Of a stretch of DNA of 64,000 nucleotides, positions 22,963 to 35,935 are shown in pieces (positions within the stretch are counted from its first letter, which is position 1; the number at the start of each line of letters is the position of its first letter). The stretch lies in the NCBI RefSeq assembly GCF_905475395.1, contig NC_058338.1, forward strand, positions 3,163,001-3,227,000. The letters are read 5' to 3'. Source of the stretch: Chrysoperla carnea. Taxonomy: Eukaryota; Arthropoda; Insecta; Neuroptera; Chrysopidae. Made by a program: the position numbers and the translations under genes. The notes under the pieces were generated by a model. It saw only the letters and a list, made by a program, of their open reading frames with translations, did not search any database and was not told where the DNA came from.

Positions 22963-25049
22963 CTATTTTATAGAATATTTTTCTTTCTTATTTAATAAAA
23001 ACCATATTAGACCAAATAGTAGATTGTCGGTGGTATTGATTGTAGATTTTCCTGCAGTTAATTCCATAACTTCTTCAATTGATAATTCCACCAGATCTTC
23101 ACAATTTTCACCTAAATTCAATTTGAAATTAATTTTAAAATTTTGTTATTTATTTATAGTTGGGTGTTATTTATTATTCCATGGATAGAAGCCAAGATCG
23201 ATGTAGAAATTAATAGCAATTCTCTTTTTCATTCGTCTCAATCCGATCAATAGAAGCAGAGATATTCAAGAAAACATCACCAAAGTAAACAATGTAGAGA
23301 GAAATTGTTTCAAAACCGCGTGCAGAAGGTCGTGCGGATCGTTCCGCACAAAAAACGTATATTTTGCGTTTACTTCACTTACCTAGCGAAACTTTCATAG
23401 AATTGTTGATTTCACAATAAAAAAACGTTGATTGATTTCCGGCTGGTGACGTATCAAAGCTAGAAATATTAAGCATTCATTTTACTCAAGTATAAACGAC
23501 TCACTTTTGAAGCTTTCTTAGATAAATACAAACCAATAAGTAACAACTTTTTCAATATTATTCGATGAAACTTTGTATCCAGTACATGTTTCGATTAAAC
23601 TTTCAACTGTATTTTCGATGCTCTGATTATTTTGAACACTTCCAGAACAAAATTCATATGTTAAACCTAATTCAATTGGATATTTTTGTAGATCTATGGT
23701 ACTTTCATCCGGTAATTCTTTACCAAATGCTTTAACTAAATATGCACCTAAAAATTAAAATTAATAAAATTAAGGTTCAAAATGAGACGACCTTGATAGG
23801 ATTTTTTGTTGTTTTTCCAGTTTAAGAACGAATTAGATTACCTGGACGGAATTTTTTCCATAATAATAATTTTTTGGTGGTTGTATTAAATATGCAAACA
23901 TCTATCCTAAAAATAACCTTTAGAAACCATTTTGTGGAATAAAATATAATCAATTGTTTAGATACAGTTACCTATTTTCAGTTTTGATTATGTCCCAATT
24001 ACGCTCTTCGTTATTCTGCAAAAGAAAGGATTAATTATTCTTCATAAATATTTGGATTGATATTATTATAGGACAGTAAGTGGAAATAATAGGCCAGAAA
24101 AATAGATAGAAATAGAACTGGAAAAAATGGGTCTATGAAAAAATAGTACTGGAAAACGTAGACTCCTGAGAAAAAAGACAGAAAATAGGCCTAGAAATGG
24201 AAAAAATAGGCCTCCTTATCTATCCGCGAGTTGGCCATGCCTTTAATGGGGTTGAGTTAGCGCGGGTCTGCGGTTTTTTTGGATTTTTGTTTAACCCTGT
24301 GATTGCGTTCACTCACAGATCCAGGTGTTCGCGATGCTTTGGCATACGGCCAAAAATATAGCCGTAAGATGAGATTTAAAGTTGCACTTTGGGGTTAGAT
24401 TACTCGAAAATCAAGCACAAAATAGCAATTTATAATCGTCATTTCCGTTTTATTTGGATATAATTGGGCAAATCCCACTTTCAAATCTTGGCGCCACTGT
24501 TATCGTACTCAACCTTCTCATTCTTGGAGCCAACATTGTCGATTGTGATGAATTTGTCGTGATAATTAATGAATCTATTTTTCATTGGTCTGTTTTTTCC
24601 GAATCTTTGTTTTCTTGTTTCTAATTATTTCTGAGTTTTTGTTTCTCCTGGCCTGGTGTATTTATTTTGGATCTATTTTATAGGGTCATTGGGTAGGTTG
24701 GGTAATTGAAATCTTCCAAATCTTTAATCGGAAAATATGACTTTTCAATGGATAAATATTGATCAGTACTTTTGATAATAAAACTAGGTACACATTGCAA
24801 ACAGTGCTGTTAAACAAAAAGCATGTTGCATGCTCTCTCATTCTCAAGTTTTCCCCGAATTTAGTAAACTAGCTCTTTAGTAGCCTAGATAATAAATTCT
24901 TGGCTTATAACTAAAATAATAAGTGAATAAATACATACCATTTTATACGTTAAACGAAATGGTTGGAAAATTTCTGAATATTTACATTTTGTAATCTGTA
25001 TATCAGTGATGTTCGTAGAACATCGATTCTCTGTCGTTGAACTGTTCAT
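22963..25049 (-). CDS. NUDT14: NUDT14-like UDP-sugar pyrophosphatase with degenerate Nudix box (six exons)
   Basis: Exons on the minus strand: 25049-24939, 24015-23972, 23906-23842, 23747-23534, 23459-23383, 23111-22963. All junctions are GT-AG with matching phases. The product is 219 aa, against 222 in human NUDT14 as I recall it. Aligned landmarks: FRLTYKM; NWDIIKT; LLLWKKFRPGAYL; ELGLTYEFCSG; KVVTYC; SPAGNQSTFFYCEI; GENCEDLVELSIEEV; DNLLFGLIWFL. NUDT14 hydrolyses UDP-glucose and ADP-ribose in the cytosol using the Nudix box G-x5-E-x7-REUxEExGU. The matching stretch here, in the exon from 23747, keeps the first G and final GY but reads SLIETCTGY where REUxEExGU is expected. The metal-binding glutamates are replaced, so catalysis is unlikely. 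Frame and splice sites look intact, which argues for a pseudoenzyme rather than a pseudogene. Intron 1 (923 bp) is repeat-like. Confidence 0.87.
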
Positions 25050-25389
25050 TATTTGTTATATTTATTGTTGACAAACACAAAACTGGAACAAAAAGAAAAA
25101 AACTATTTAATTCCTGATTTTTCCAATTTCTTTACATTTGTATTATTTTGTAAAATTAGTTTATTCCACCACTCCCAAAAGATTAAACTTTCCCAAAGAA
25201 ATATTCAATTTATTTAGTAAAATTTAATTTTATCGATTTTCTTATCTCATATTTCTAAAATTTAAAATATTTAAATTAAAATTTATTATTTTATTTAAAG
25301 CTTCATTAATTTTGAAGTTAGAAATGCAAAAAATGATATATGAGCTCATTTCAAAACAAAATGAATCATGTATGGAATACAATGAAATG

Positions 25390-25432
25390 AATCATTATCA
25401 CGAGCGAAGCGGGAGTCGGTAAAAGCTAGTAA
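25390..25432 (+). mobile_element. Helitron-like 3' terminus
   Basis: ACGAGCGAAGCGGGAGTCGG followed by TAAAAGCTAGT has the GC-rich hairpin plus CTAGT form of a Helitron 3' end. The 5' limit is unknown. It lies about 340 bp upstream of the NUDT14-like start codon. Confidence 0.45.
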
Positions 25433-26036
25433 ATTATAAAAATTTGCAATTTTGAATTTTTTAAGCAGTTGTACATGGCGTTGATTGTTTACAGACCTTG
25501 AATCTCTATAGATTCGGACCTATGTATATTAGTATTTTAAAAACAATTTAACAGATGTAAATATTACATTACCTACATTATTTATTTACATTTAAAGTAG
25601 AACGAATGCGGTACTAACTAAGGATAAATCATACGTCCTTTAAAGGTTATCAAACGAGAGTACTTTTTAAAATCAAATTAATATTTATTCAGTATTTGGG
25701 TGATATTCAAGTCCAAACTTTGTAGCGAGTAGAAATATTGATCGTAAGGTAAATAAGGCTCACATTTGAAATTTCTCGGTAGAACATACCATCACACTTC
25801 ACTCTTTACGCAAGCATGCGTTTAAACGTTACGGTATTGGTCCGCAGTCGCTCGCGTCGCCAAATATTCAGTGACGAATGATGCTTTGTTGAAACAACAG
25901 GTATAGTTTTATAATTTTTCGTCCTAAGAAACTATATTTGAGCTTAGCATGTCATGTGTAGCCAACAACAGCAAAAATTTTTCCGGTAACAAATACACCG
26001 TAAACTAATGTAATTAATTCATAATCGTCTAATAAT

Positions 26037-26523
26037 AGTGTATTCCACTATTTTTGAAAAAGTACTTCAAAATGTTGATTTTGCTAATAAAAAGCCACCA
26101 AGAACTTAAATTAAATTTTAAACCTTTTTTAAACTGTCAAAAACGGGGGCATCCAATTTGATGACGTAATATGGGTATCACTATACGAAATAACAAAAAT
26201 AAGTTTGACAGATTCATAGACATCTGATTATAATATAAATATAAATACTTATTATCTATGGATACATTATACCCAGCTGTCTACACTGAACTAACTGATG
26301 GTCTATGACTCCTACCGCTATGACATCACAGCAGGGATTACCCGCTTTTTAGGTCACGTGATATACAGTTTAAAAATTACGAATTTTAATTCTAATATTT
26401 TAAAAGAAAAATGTACTTTTATGACTCGAAATCAGAATATTTAAGTATATTTATATATAAATTTTAACTTTTTTCAAATTTCATGATTTATTTTTGACTA
26501 ACGATAATACCCTATTACCATGA
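26037..26523 (-). mobile_element. MITE copy 1 (487 bp, AGGGTATT ends)
   Basis: An inverted copy of the element at 44607-45098, alignable over its whole length (shared TATCACGTGACCT, ACCCAGCTGTCTACACTGA and TTTGATGACGTAATAT or equivalents). Terminal 8-bp inverted repeats; non-coding. Confidence 0.85.
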
Positions 26524-27164
26524 TCGTATAACCTTAATATACACCCACAATTCAAGTACCTATAACAAGGTACACAGGCTTGCATACATATATTATTTCC
26601 GTTTTACTTTGTATTATCAAAATGTATAAATCTCTTTAGGTACATTTGGAAAGGAAGAAGAAATAACATCCGAATCTCAGAAGATGTGAGAAATATATGC
26701 CATCTGTTATACTTTTAAATATTTTTTTTTTTTACGTTCAATTCAGTTGTTTGTTGGTTGTGTGTTATTGTCGGCAGGTGTTTAATGAAACAAAAATCAC
26801 ACTTTGCACACAAAAAGTACACATTTTACTACCTCTATCATCATCATGATTCTCTTCTACCGCAGTCGTTTTTATCCTGTACAACATGTTCTTTTTTTTG
26901 AACGTGGGAACTTTTTTTAAGCAAGGTTATTTGGTATTGTTGTTAAACGTTGAGAGGATTCTTTGTTTTGTTATTTGATTTTGGAGATCCTCCATTCATG
27001 AAAAGATCAATAATATTGATTTTTATTTTTCCATTACATTTTTTTTTTTTTGGGTATTATTCGATCTTAGGTATATAAAATGATTGGCTCTGGATATCCA
27101 AATAATGAAATAGACAAAAAAAATACTGACATGTTTTTAAGAAGTAGGTATTTTTAGAAAAAAT

Positions 27165-28540
27165 ACGCAAATAGCTCTAATAGGTTTCAAGAATTCGGAG
27201 TCTTGGTCCCGGAATAAAGCATATAAGTGATAGCTAGCAAAAAACTGACATCACAGCTGAAAACAATGACCCAAAATTAGTGGGTTTAAAAAAAAATTCA
27301 AATAAGATCGGATCAAATTTGCCTGTGTTACAAAAAAATCGAATTTTTTAACTTGATGACGTCATCAGAATCCAAAAAATTTAATTTTGCTCTATCACAT
27401 CCAAATTTTATCCAATTTTGACAAATTAAATATGTAATCCTACTAAATTTGGGTCATACTTTTCAAATTTGAGATCAAAATTAACCTAGCTCTAATAGGT
27501 TTCAAGAATGTGGAGTCCTGGTGTCGGAATTAAGCACATAAGTGATAGCTAGCGAAAAATTGACATCACAGCTGAAAAGAATGACCCAAAATTAGTGGGC
27601 TTCAAAAAAAATTCCAATCAAATCGAATCAAATTTGCCTGTTTTACAAAAAAATCAAAATTTTTAACTTGATGACGTCATCAAATTCCAAAAAATTTATT
27701 TTTGCTCTGTCACGTTCAAATTTTATCCAATTTTGATAAATAAAGTATGTAATCCTACTAAATTTGGGCCATACTTTTCAAATTTGAGATCAAAAATAAC
27801 CTAGCTATAATAGGTTTCAAGAATTCGGAGTCCTAGTCTCGGAATAAAGCATATAAGTGATAGCTAGCAAAAAACTGACATCACAGCTGAAAAGAATGAT
27901 TCAAAATTAGTGGGTTTCAAAAAAAATTCCAATAAGATCGAAAATAATTTGCCTGTTTTACAAAAAAATCAAATTTTTTAACTTGATGACGTCATCAAAT
28001 TCCCAAAAATTTATTTTTGCTCTATCACATTCAAATTTTATCCAATTTTGATAAATAAAGTATGTAAACCTACTAAATTTGGGTCATACTTTTCAAATTT
28101 TTCATCAAAATTAACCTAGCTCCAATCGGTTTCAAGAATCTGGAGTCCTGGTTCCGGAATTAAGCAAATTAGTGATAGCTAGTGAAAAATTGACAACACA
28201 GCTGAAAAGAATGACCCAAAATTAATGGGTTTCAAAAAAAATTCCAATAAGATCGAATCAAATTTGTCTGTGTTACAAAAAAATCGAATTTTTTAACTTG
28301 ATGACGTCATCAAATTCCAAAAAAATTATTTTTGCTCTATCACATCCAAATTTTATCCAATTTTGATAAATAAAGTATGTAATCCTACTAAATTTGGGCC
28401 ATACTTTTCAAATCTGAGATCAAAATTAACCTATCCCCAATAGGTTTCAAGAATGTGGAGTCCTGGTTCCGGAATTAACCACATAAGTGATAGCTAGCAA
28501 AAAACTGACATCGCAGCTGATAAGAATGACTATTGGGAAA
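27165..28540 (+). repeat. ~315-bp tandem repeat array, more than four copies
   Basis: The landmark GGGTCATAC/GGGCCATAC recurs at 27451, 27766, 28081 and 28396, an exact spacing of 315 bp. Units carry TGACGTCATCA except where mutated. Same family as the 16.9-kb and 32.3-kb arrays. Confidence 0.93.
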
Positions 28541-29577
28541 CATTACAGCAAAATTACTAGGTATATTCGATCGTAAAAGGTTAATTTCCTCCCAAATTGC
28601 CAAAGAACATACAAGCGATAACGATTATACAACCGTTTTTATAATAATTGTCTTAAATATTTTAATAAATTGATTATAAAATAATTAATAATATTGTATT
28701 ATTTAAATGTAAGTACATTATATCCATTACTTAAGTCAGTTTTTTTGTTTTTGTTTTTTTAAACATAGGTAAGTGTATAAAATAAGGTATATTAAGTGAT
28801 TACATAAAAGTAACGTACATACATTATTAATTTCAACTTCGACAGTTAATTCATTTATAAAATGATAAACTAGTTAAATAACTTATTCGTTGGTAACTTT
28901 AACTTTACTTATCCATACAAACAACCAACAGGTTGTATTTTTATACTCTGCATATATGTAATAAATATGGGATACCTATATGAAACTTAGTTAAAAGTTA
29001 ATAAAGCAGAGATTCATTCAATTCTGGTAAAAATTCATCAGAATAACCCAAAAACGAATGGAAAATTGGTCGTATGTTATATTTTTTCTTCATAATTCAC
29101 TTCAAATTTATTATAATTATTTCAAGATTTTAAAAAAGACAAATTAATCAACCAAAAGTATTAAAAGATAATTTTTTTAACATAAAAGTTTACAACTATT
29201 TCAAAAAATTGCATCTCTGCGAAAAAGCATCCAATTTGGAATCGAATATGGAATATATTGCTCGAAAATTTGGCACATTGCACGAAGGGTTAAAAGGGTA
29301 ATAAATGTTATCCCTAAGTTTTATATGAAGTTTAGAAGCGTTCCAAAATATTAAAAATAATTAAACTACAATTTTGTTAAAACCGCTCGAAAGCTGGTAT
29401 ATTTTTCTTAAAAATGAGGCTAGAAAACAAATTCCGTATGAGCTTTTGGACCAAGATATTCGCTTTCCAAGCAAAGTTGACAGTCCTGGATTTAAAATCC
29501 TATATCAACTGAAATAACCATCGCACTGACATTATCCTCAGATAATTCGAAAACTTAAATAGCTTTCTTTTATGCCC

Positions 29578-29765
29578 TAGCTCAGTTGGTTAAGGCGTAA
29601 CCAATTCCGTCCGCGGTATGCTTAGGGTAGCGGGTTCGATTCCCGCCGTCGCAACAAAATTAATGCCATACACTCAGTGGTTCGACACGTCCAGAAAGCC
29701 GAACACTTTTCGTTCGCCATGTAATACATAAACGAGTCCGTCTTAGTGAGTTAAATTCCACAATA
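29578..29765 (+). mobile_element. tRNA-derived SINE-like element
   Basis: A box A-like TAGCTCAGTTGG (29578) and box B GGTTCGATTCC (29633) lie 55 bp apart, as in a tRNA head. The acceptor arms do not pair and there is no clear anticodon arm, so this is a SINE rather than a tRNA gene. The 3' limit is a guess. Confidence 0.6.
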
Positions 29766-32284
29766 ACTCTGTTAAAACGTATATAAAGTCATAAAGATTA
29801 CAATCTGTTTAAGCAACGTGTTAGTCATATAAGATAAATCTTGTTTATTTTCATCTTACATATCAGTATCAGTATGGGAACAACGAATATATGCTGTATT
29901 CGAGATCATGGCTGATCTATTTCATTTGTTAATTAATAATAATGATCTTCTATGTCTTCTGATCAAAAATACTCGAAAAATCAATTTACAAACAATTATT
30001 GTTTTATGATAGTCCCCTCTATATTTTAAAGTGACACCTACTTCGTCTAATGAGTATTTTTTCCATACTCACATCTCCCGAATTAGGCCTCAGATTGAAA
30101 TTTGGTAAAGAGCTTTTCCATTTGTCTTGATAAGCTTAATTTACTGGTATAATTTTCTGCTCTCAATACCAGAGCACCCCGTATATCGTTTAATACAAGA
30201 AGTTCATCCGTAATACAAATTTTACAGGCTTTAGGAAAATGAGAACTTCTATTTGTAATATTTGTATTTTCAAAGATAAAATCGATCAACGAATCCAATC
30301 AGGTTATAAAGATTAAATAGTGTTATTATTATATTTATGGTATAGTAACTAAAAGAACATAATTAAGCTCCTTCTTCCTAACTTACAAAGTTCTGCTTTA
30401 TAAAGTCTGTCTATCTGCACTTCTCAGTATAATACAAGAATGATTTAATTAGTTTACGATTAAACGAAATATTATGAAAAATTCTATTTAAATATGTATA
30501 TCATGCATATATAGAGGTATTACATATGTTTTACCTTCTAGCTAGCGTTTTTATAATCTTAAGAGTATACCTAAGTATTATAAACTATAAAAACATGATG
30601 CTGAAAGAGCAGTCCAAAATGATAAATGATTCTTTAAACAGACAGTTTTATATAATCTACACCCTCTTAATAATTATTTTTAAAGCCGTGCTAAAAGTAG
30701 TTCTTCTTTTTTTCAATTACTCTCTTTATTTTAGAATTCGTGTCGGAAATTTTCTTTCAAATAAGATGGTTTAATAATAGACCGTGAGATAGAAAGGGTG
30801 CTTTGCGAAATGATTAAAACATACTTGAAACTTCGTGAGTGGCTTCTTTTTGGCGGGTCTACCAAATTTCTCTATACGAGTTTTTTTTTAAGGATGTATG
30901 AGCGAGGGCGTGGGAGTAAAAATTTAAAAATAGATATTTTCAATTTTGATGATAAATTTATATTATTACTTGACGATATAAGACAAAAAGTAAGAATAAA
31001 ATTTTTCGATATCTGGCTTAATTTTCAAAATATCGAAAATTGAAAATTTTGTTTAATTATTTAGCTTTCGATATTTCGAAAACCAAGACACATATCGAAA
31101 AATTTAATTCTTATTTTTCGTCTACATTCATGAAGTTATAACAAAATTCATTATCAAAGTTGAAAATAAGATAAAAATAATTTCAACCCTTAATCTACCC
31201 TGCTCTTACATCCCTTATATGGACGGTGACACTTAGTTTTTTTCTTTTCTAATTCATTGCTAATATGCTTACTTTCTATTAAAAAGTTTTTTTTAAATTT
31301 GTTTTCATTCATTCCAAATGAAAATTATCAAAAACTTCCAAAATATGTCGTTTTTTGAGATTCCTCCATAAGAGCCAATGTATTTTATATCGATTTTTAA
31401 TGACTTTTTTCTTAAAAATTTGCCCGGTTACCTATGGTGAAATTTTAACATACGCCACATATTCTTTGAGTAAAAGACTACCTACAAACAAATTTTGAGC
31501 CTTTAAATCAAACATTGTTGTCATGCTCATACATCCTTAAACAATAACATATTTTGTCCGACAAAAATACTTTTTTAACTTCTTTTTTGTTTTTAACTTC
31601 TTTAAGTAAGCTTTAAACAATACAGTCGCACAATCTTTATAAAGATTCATTGGCTTCTCTGTTATTAGAAACTTTTCCCAAGAAATATTACAAGATGATA
31701 GGATATCTAACTTCTCTATCAAGTTGAGTTTATTCAGTGTTTTTAAACATTAAAATTCCTTAACATTTAAATAAATTGATTTCCTTCGTAATAATAATTA
31801 TTCTCATTTGCTACATATTCGTAAAGTTTATCGAACCATTTAAAAAAAGAAATGAAATCAATTTGTTTGTAACTCCTGTTCGTTCATATTTTAAAAAAGG
31901 AAAAAATGAAATTTATTAGTGCAACAATAAAATATAATATTTTTTTAATAACTAAAAATTGTTTTTAATTTAAATGTTATTAATTGAAATAATATAATAT
32001 TTTAATGAGTTACACTGTGTAACATAAATTCAAACAAATTTTGTTGTTAAGTTCTTAAATTAAATATATATTAATTGTGAACGAATATTGTTATAAATAT
32101 TATTTAAAACTGGAATGTTTTTTTATTATGAATACAGGTGATTCTTAAAACATTGGTAAGGGGTGTCACTTCCGGCCATTGCGTCATTGAGAAGTCGCAA
32201 TCCCACTGGAAGGAGAACTGTAAACTTGGCGTCCCTTCTCAATTAATAATACACTGAATAAGCGGGAAAAAAGTATCGATAGTG
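29766..32284. other. A+T-rich intergenic desert
   Basis: A 71-codon frame on the minus strand (30083-30298) has a coding-like look but no ATG and no splice acceptor. Short inverted AT motifs occur near 30960-31140 (TCGATATTTCGAAAACCAA and similar), with a related copy near 39770-39860. No gene supported. Confidence 0.45.
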
Positions 32285-33385
32285 AAAAAATTCCTGATCC
32301 CGGAATTAGACACATAAATGATAGCTAGCAAAAAACTGACATCGAAGCTGGAAAGAATGACCCAAAATTAGTGGATTCCAAAAAAACTTCCAATAAAATC
32401 GGATCTAATTTGCCTGTGTTACAAAAAAATCGAATTTTTTAACTTGATGACGTAATCAGAATCCAAAAAATTTAATTTTGCGCTATCACATCCAAATTTG
32501 ATCCAATTTTGATAAATAAAGTATGTAATCCTACTAAATTTGGGTCATACTTTTCAAATTCGAGATCAAAATTAACTTAGCTCTAATAGGTTTCAAAAAT
32601 GTGAAGTCCTGGTATCGGAATTAAGTACAAAAGTGATAGCTAGCAAAAAACATACATCGCATCTGAAAAGAACGACCAAAATTTAGTGGGTTTCAAAAAA
32701 AATTCCAATAAGATCGGATCTACTTTGCCTGTGTTATCAAAAAAATCGAATTATTTAACTTTGTGACGTCATCAGAATCAAAAAAATTTAATTTTGCTCT
32801 ATTTCATCCAAATTTTATCCAATTTTGATAAACCAAGTATGTCATCCTACTAAATTTGGGTCATACTTTTCAAATTTGAGATCAAAATTAACTTAGCTCT
32901 AATAGATTTCTAGAAAGTGGAGTCCTGGTCCCGGAATTAAGCACATTAGTGATAGCTAGCGAAAAATTGACATCACAGCTGAAAAGAATGACCCAAAATT
33001 AGTGGATTCCAAAAAAAATTCCAATAAAATCGGATCAAATTTGCCTGTGTTATCAAAAAAATCGAATTATTTAACTTTGTGACGTCATCAGAATCAAAAA
33101 AATTTAATTGTGCTCTATCACATCCAAATTTAAACCAATTTTGATAAACCAAGTATGTAATCCTACTAAATTTGGGTCATACTTTTCAAATTTGAGATCA
33201 AAATTAACCTAACTCTAATAGATTTCATAACGTGGAGTAATGGTAACGGAATTATGCACATAAGTGATAGCCAGCGAAAAACTGACATCACAGCTGAAAA
33301 GAATGACTCAAATTTAATGGGTTCCAAAAAAAATTCCAATAAAATCGGATCAAATTTGCCTGTATTATCAAAAAAATCGAATATT
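32285..33385 (+). repeat. ~316-bp tandem repeat array, about 3.5 copies
   Basis: The landmark GGGTCATAC recurs at 32542, 32858 and 33174 (316 bp). Same family as the arrays at 16.9 and 27.2 kb. The 87-codon plus-strand frame over its right end is partly made of repeat. Confidence 0.92.
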
Positions 33386-34309
33386 TTTTGTTTTATGTAT
33401 AAATCATACGTTTTGTTTCTTCGCTTCTTTTGCTGTTGCGCCGGTAGCGGGTGCCTCCTTTGCCACGACCTAGTTACGGACCTGAACATTGTGCTTAAAA
33501 TAGATAGACTTGACTAATCGTTCTACCTCTCTGAGACAATTACTGAATACTGAAAGTAATGTTTTGCCAAGCAATCGAATTTTTACAAAGTGATTCAAGG
33601 TGGCGCATGTAATCTTTTATAGTTTTATCCTCTACAAAAATTGTAATCATTTTTGGCCGTGATTGCTTTGGAATCTTCGAAAATTTGTGTACTAACTTGA
33701 AAGTCATACTTTATAAAAGTATGTACTTTTATACATATAGATACAATGTTTTAAAATGTTGAACTAGTTTTGTAATTGATGGCCTGTTAAATGAACACAC
33801 CAGGTTGTCTTGACCGGAGAGTATCATCTCTCATCATAAATAACAACATATGAAAAAAAAAGCTTGAACAGCGGGTGTTATCAACCACATATTACACGCA
33901 CTTCATAACTTATTTTTTTCATATTTCAAATTTGTTATTGAAATGATTAGAACTCAGATTTATTTTTAATAATCTTTTGTAGACTTACTTAAACTTGATT
34001 TTGATATAAAAGATTAGCAATTAATTTTTAATGTTAACATCATTAAAATATGATAACGTTAATTTTAGTATATATGCACTTATTAATATCTTATATTAAC
34101 AAGTGAAAACAAACAATTGATTGAGTTAACTGTTGAAATACCAAGTATAGAAAACACTGTCACATTACACATATATAACTGATACACATACTATACAATT
34201 TGCACCTAATTTCCGCCCTGATGGGTAAACAGTGATGTTTACGAAAAAATGTTTCAAACAAAAGTTGTTTATTTTTTTATAACAAACATTTTTTATATTT
34301 AAACTTTTG

Positions 34310-34590
34310 TTCTATCTCTAACGGTTTACAAGATGGGTGCTACGGATCCAAGACGCAATTGACTTAGGTGGCTCATTTACGAACTCGACCTCACTTATTA
34401 CGGCCTGAGTAAGCTATAAAAACGAAAAAAGATATTCGTTTTTGAGTTATCGTGTACACAGACGGGCAGACAGATAGACAACCGGAAATGGAATAATTAG
34501 GTGATTTTATGAACACCTATACCAAAATTTTGTTGGTAGCATCAATATTTTTAAGCGTTACAAACTTGGGATTAAACCTAGTATACCTTG
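34310..34590. repeat. Dispersed insect repeat with GTACACAGACGGGCAGACAG
   Basis: TTTTTGAGTTATCGTGTACA followed by a CAGACAGA-rich stretch and ACAAACTTGGGATTAAACC is a recurrent terminal sequence of insect interspersed repeats. Part recurs near 60995. Class not determined. Confidence 0.5.
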
Positions 34591-35664
34591 AAATATATTA
34601 CATATATACATAGTATAAAAACACAGTTTATGCATGTTAAGGCTTATTTGTAGTGGCAGAAACGAAGCAATGAAGTTCCAAAAATTTAAATAGTAATTCG
34701 GATTTGAATGCGGTTTTCGGACTTTGATTCGTTCGAGCGTCAGCAAATTTTGTGACCTAAATTGAGTTATTAGAAATTAAAAATACGCATTTTGCATAAA
34801 TAATATGCATTTTATAATTGCATTTCCTTCGGCTAATAGTGATAACAATGATTCCAAACTTGTTACACTTGTTATGGTCGCTAAACACAAAGAAATGAAC
34901 ACGTCAGAATTGGCCTCCGAGGTGTCTGATGTCCAAGGTAAACGGTATCCCCATTGTCTCCTGGATTTTTCAGGAAATTCGTTATATAATCGGTCCAAAC
35001 TCGTTGTCCGGAGGTTTTTTCGGGTCGTTGAGCACGAATATCGCAACAGATTTGATCTCCAATCTAATCTTTATTCTGTTTTCCCTGTTCATGCAATTTT
35101 CTGATATTCATAAATGTTCTTTGAATAAAACAAAATGGCTTTGGTATATGTTTGTATGTAAAGCAGATTCTGTAAAATACATCGTTTAGTTTGTTTAAAT
35201 ATCCACATTTGTACATTCTTGAATGCAAAAGACCACTTTGCATATTAATGGCTACCAATTAATAATGTTATCATAAACATATAAATCCGTGTATCTTGAA
35301 TTTTAATCGAATATCTTTTTAGAATTGAAGTAAAATAATTATTAAATATTTTTCACTTAACTTATAGTACAAGAAATGCTCACTCGAAATGCGAATCATT
35401 TTTTAACTACTAGTAAGTAGCAGATCTAGTAATTTGCTACCTCGTGTTTCAATTCAAAAATGCTTCAATTGGTTGGCATCTTGACTTCCGAAGACATTCG
35501 CTTGGTCTGCTTTACTTAAAACAAAACTCACAACTGAAAAACCCAATTAAATTTAATATCATTTGACTTGTAACAAATATTTATCATTCACACAGAAGTA
35601 TAAGGATTCAAGAAATTTAGGCGTTATTTTCAGTTATCCATTCGTGGCTACCTTATACATTTCC

Positions 35665-35935
35665 AAGTGAGATTGATTCGGTGGAAGCGCTGTAACTGTA
35701 GCTCTTCGGCTTGCATCTAGCAAATATAGTATAAGTAGTAAAGGGAAGGTTAAAGACTGGCAAGCAAAGCTTCCTCGGTCTTTTTACTGGCTAATAATTT
35801 TACTCACTACTCCAAAAGAGATTGTTTCAGAGTGCTGTAATTGTAGCCCTTCGGCTTGTATTAAACAAATATAGTACAGGTAGTAGAAGGAAGGTCAAAG
35901 CCTAACAAGTAAGGCTTCCGGTACCCTGACGTTAA
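35665..35935 (+). repeat. ~150-bp imperfect tandem duplication
   Basis: Two units, starting near 35670 and 35820, share GCTGTAACTGTAGCTCTTCG (or GCTGTAATTGTAGCCCTTCG), CAAATATAGTATAAGTAGTA and AAGGTTAAAGAC or their variants. They differ by about 20 percent, so the duplication is old. Non-coding. Confidence 0.7.

Noticed and set aside
29578-29650. Possible functional tRNA gene
   Set aside because: Box A and box B are present but the acceptor stem does not pair and box spacing is too long; better as a SINE head.
30083-30298. 71-codon minus-strand frame with a coding-like peptide (KACKICITDELLVLNDI)
   Set aside because: No ATG, no upstream splice acceptor, and no family that I recognise; not enough to call a gene.
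27165-33385. CRISPR-like arrays
   Set aside because: The 315-316-bp units are contiguous tandem repeats without spacers in a eukaryotic sequence.
34777-35104. Overlapping 86-99-codon frames on both strands
   Set aside because: The segment shares the GGGTCGTTGAGCACGAATATCGC-type motif with repeats at 5.3 and 43.5 kb and is probably repeat-derived.
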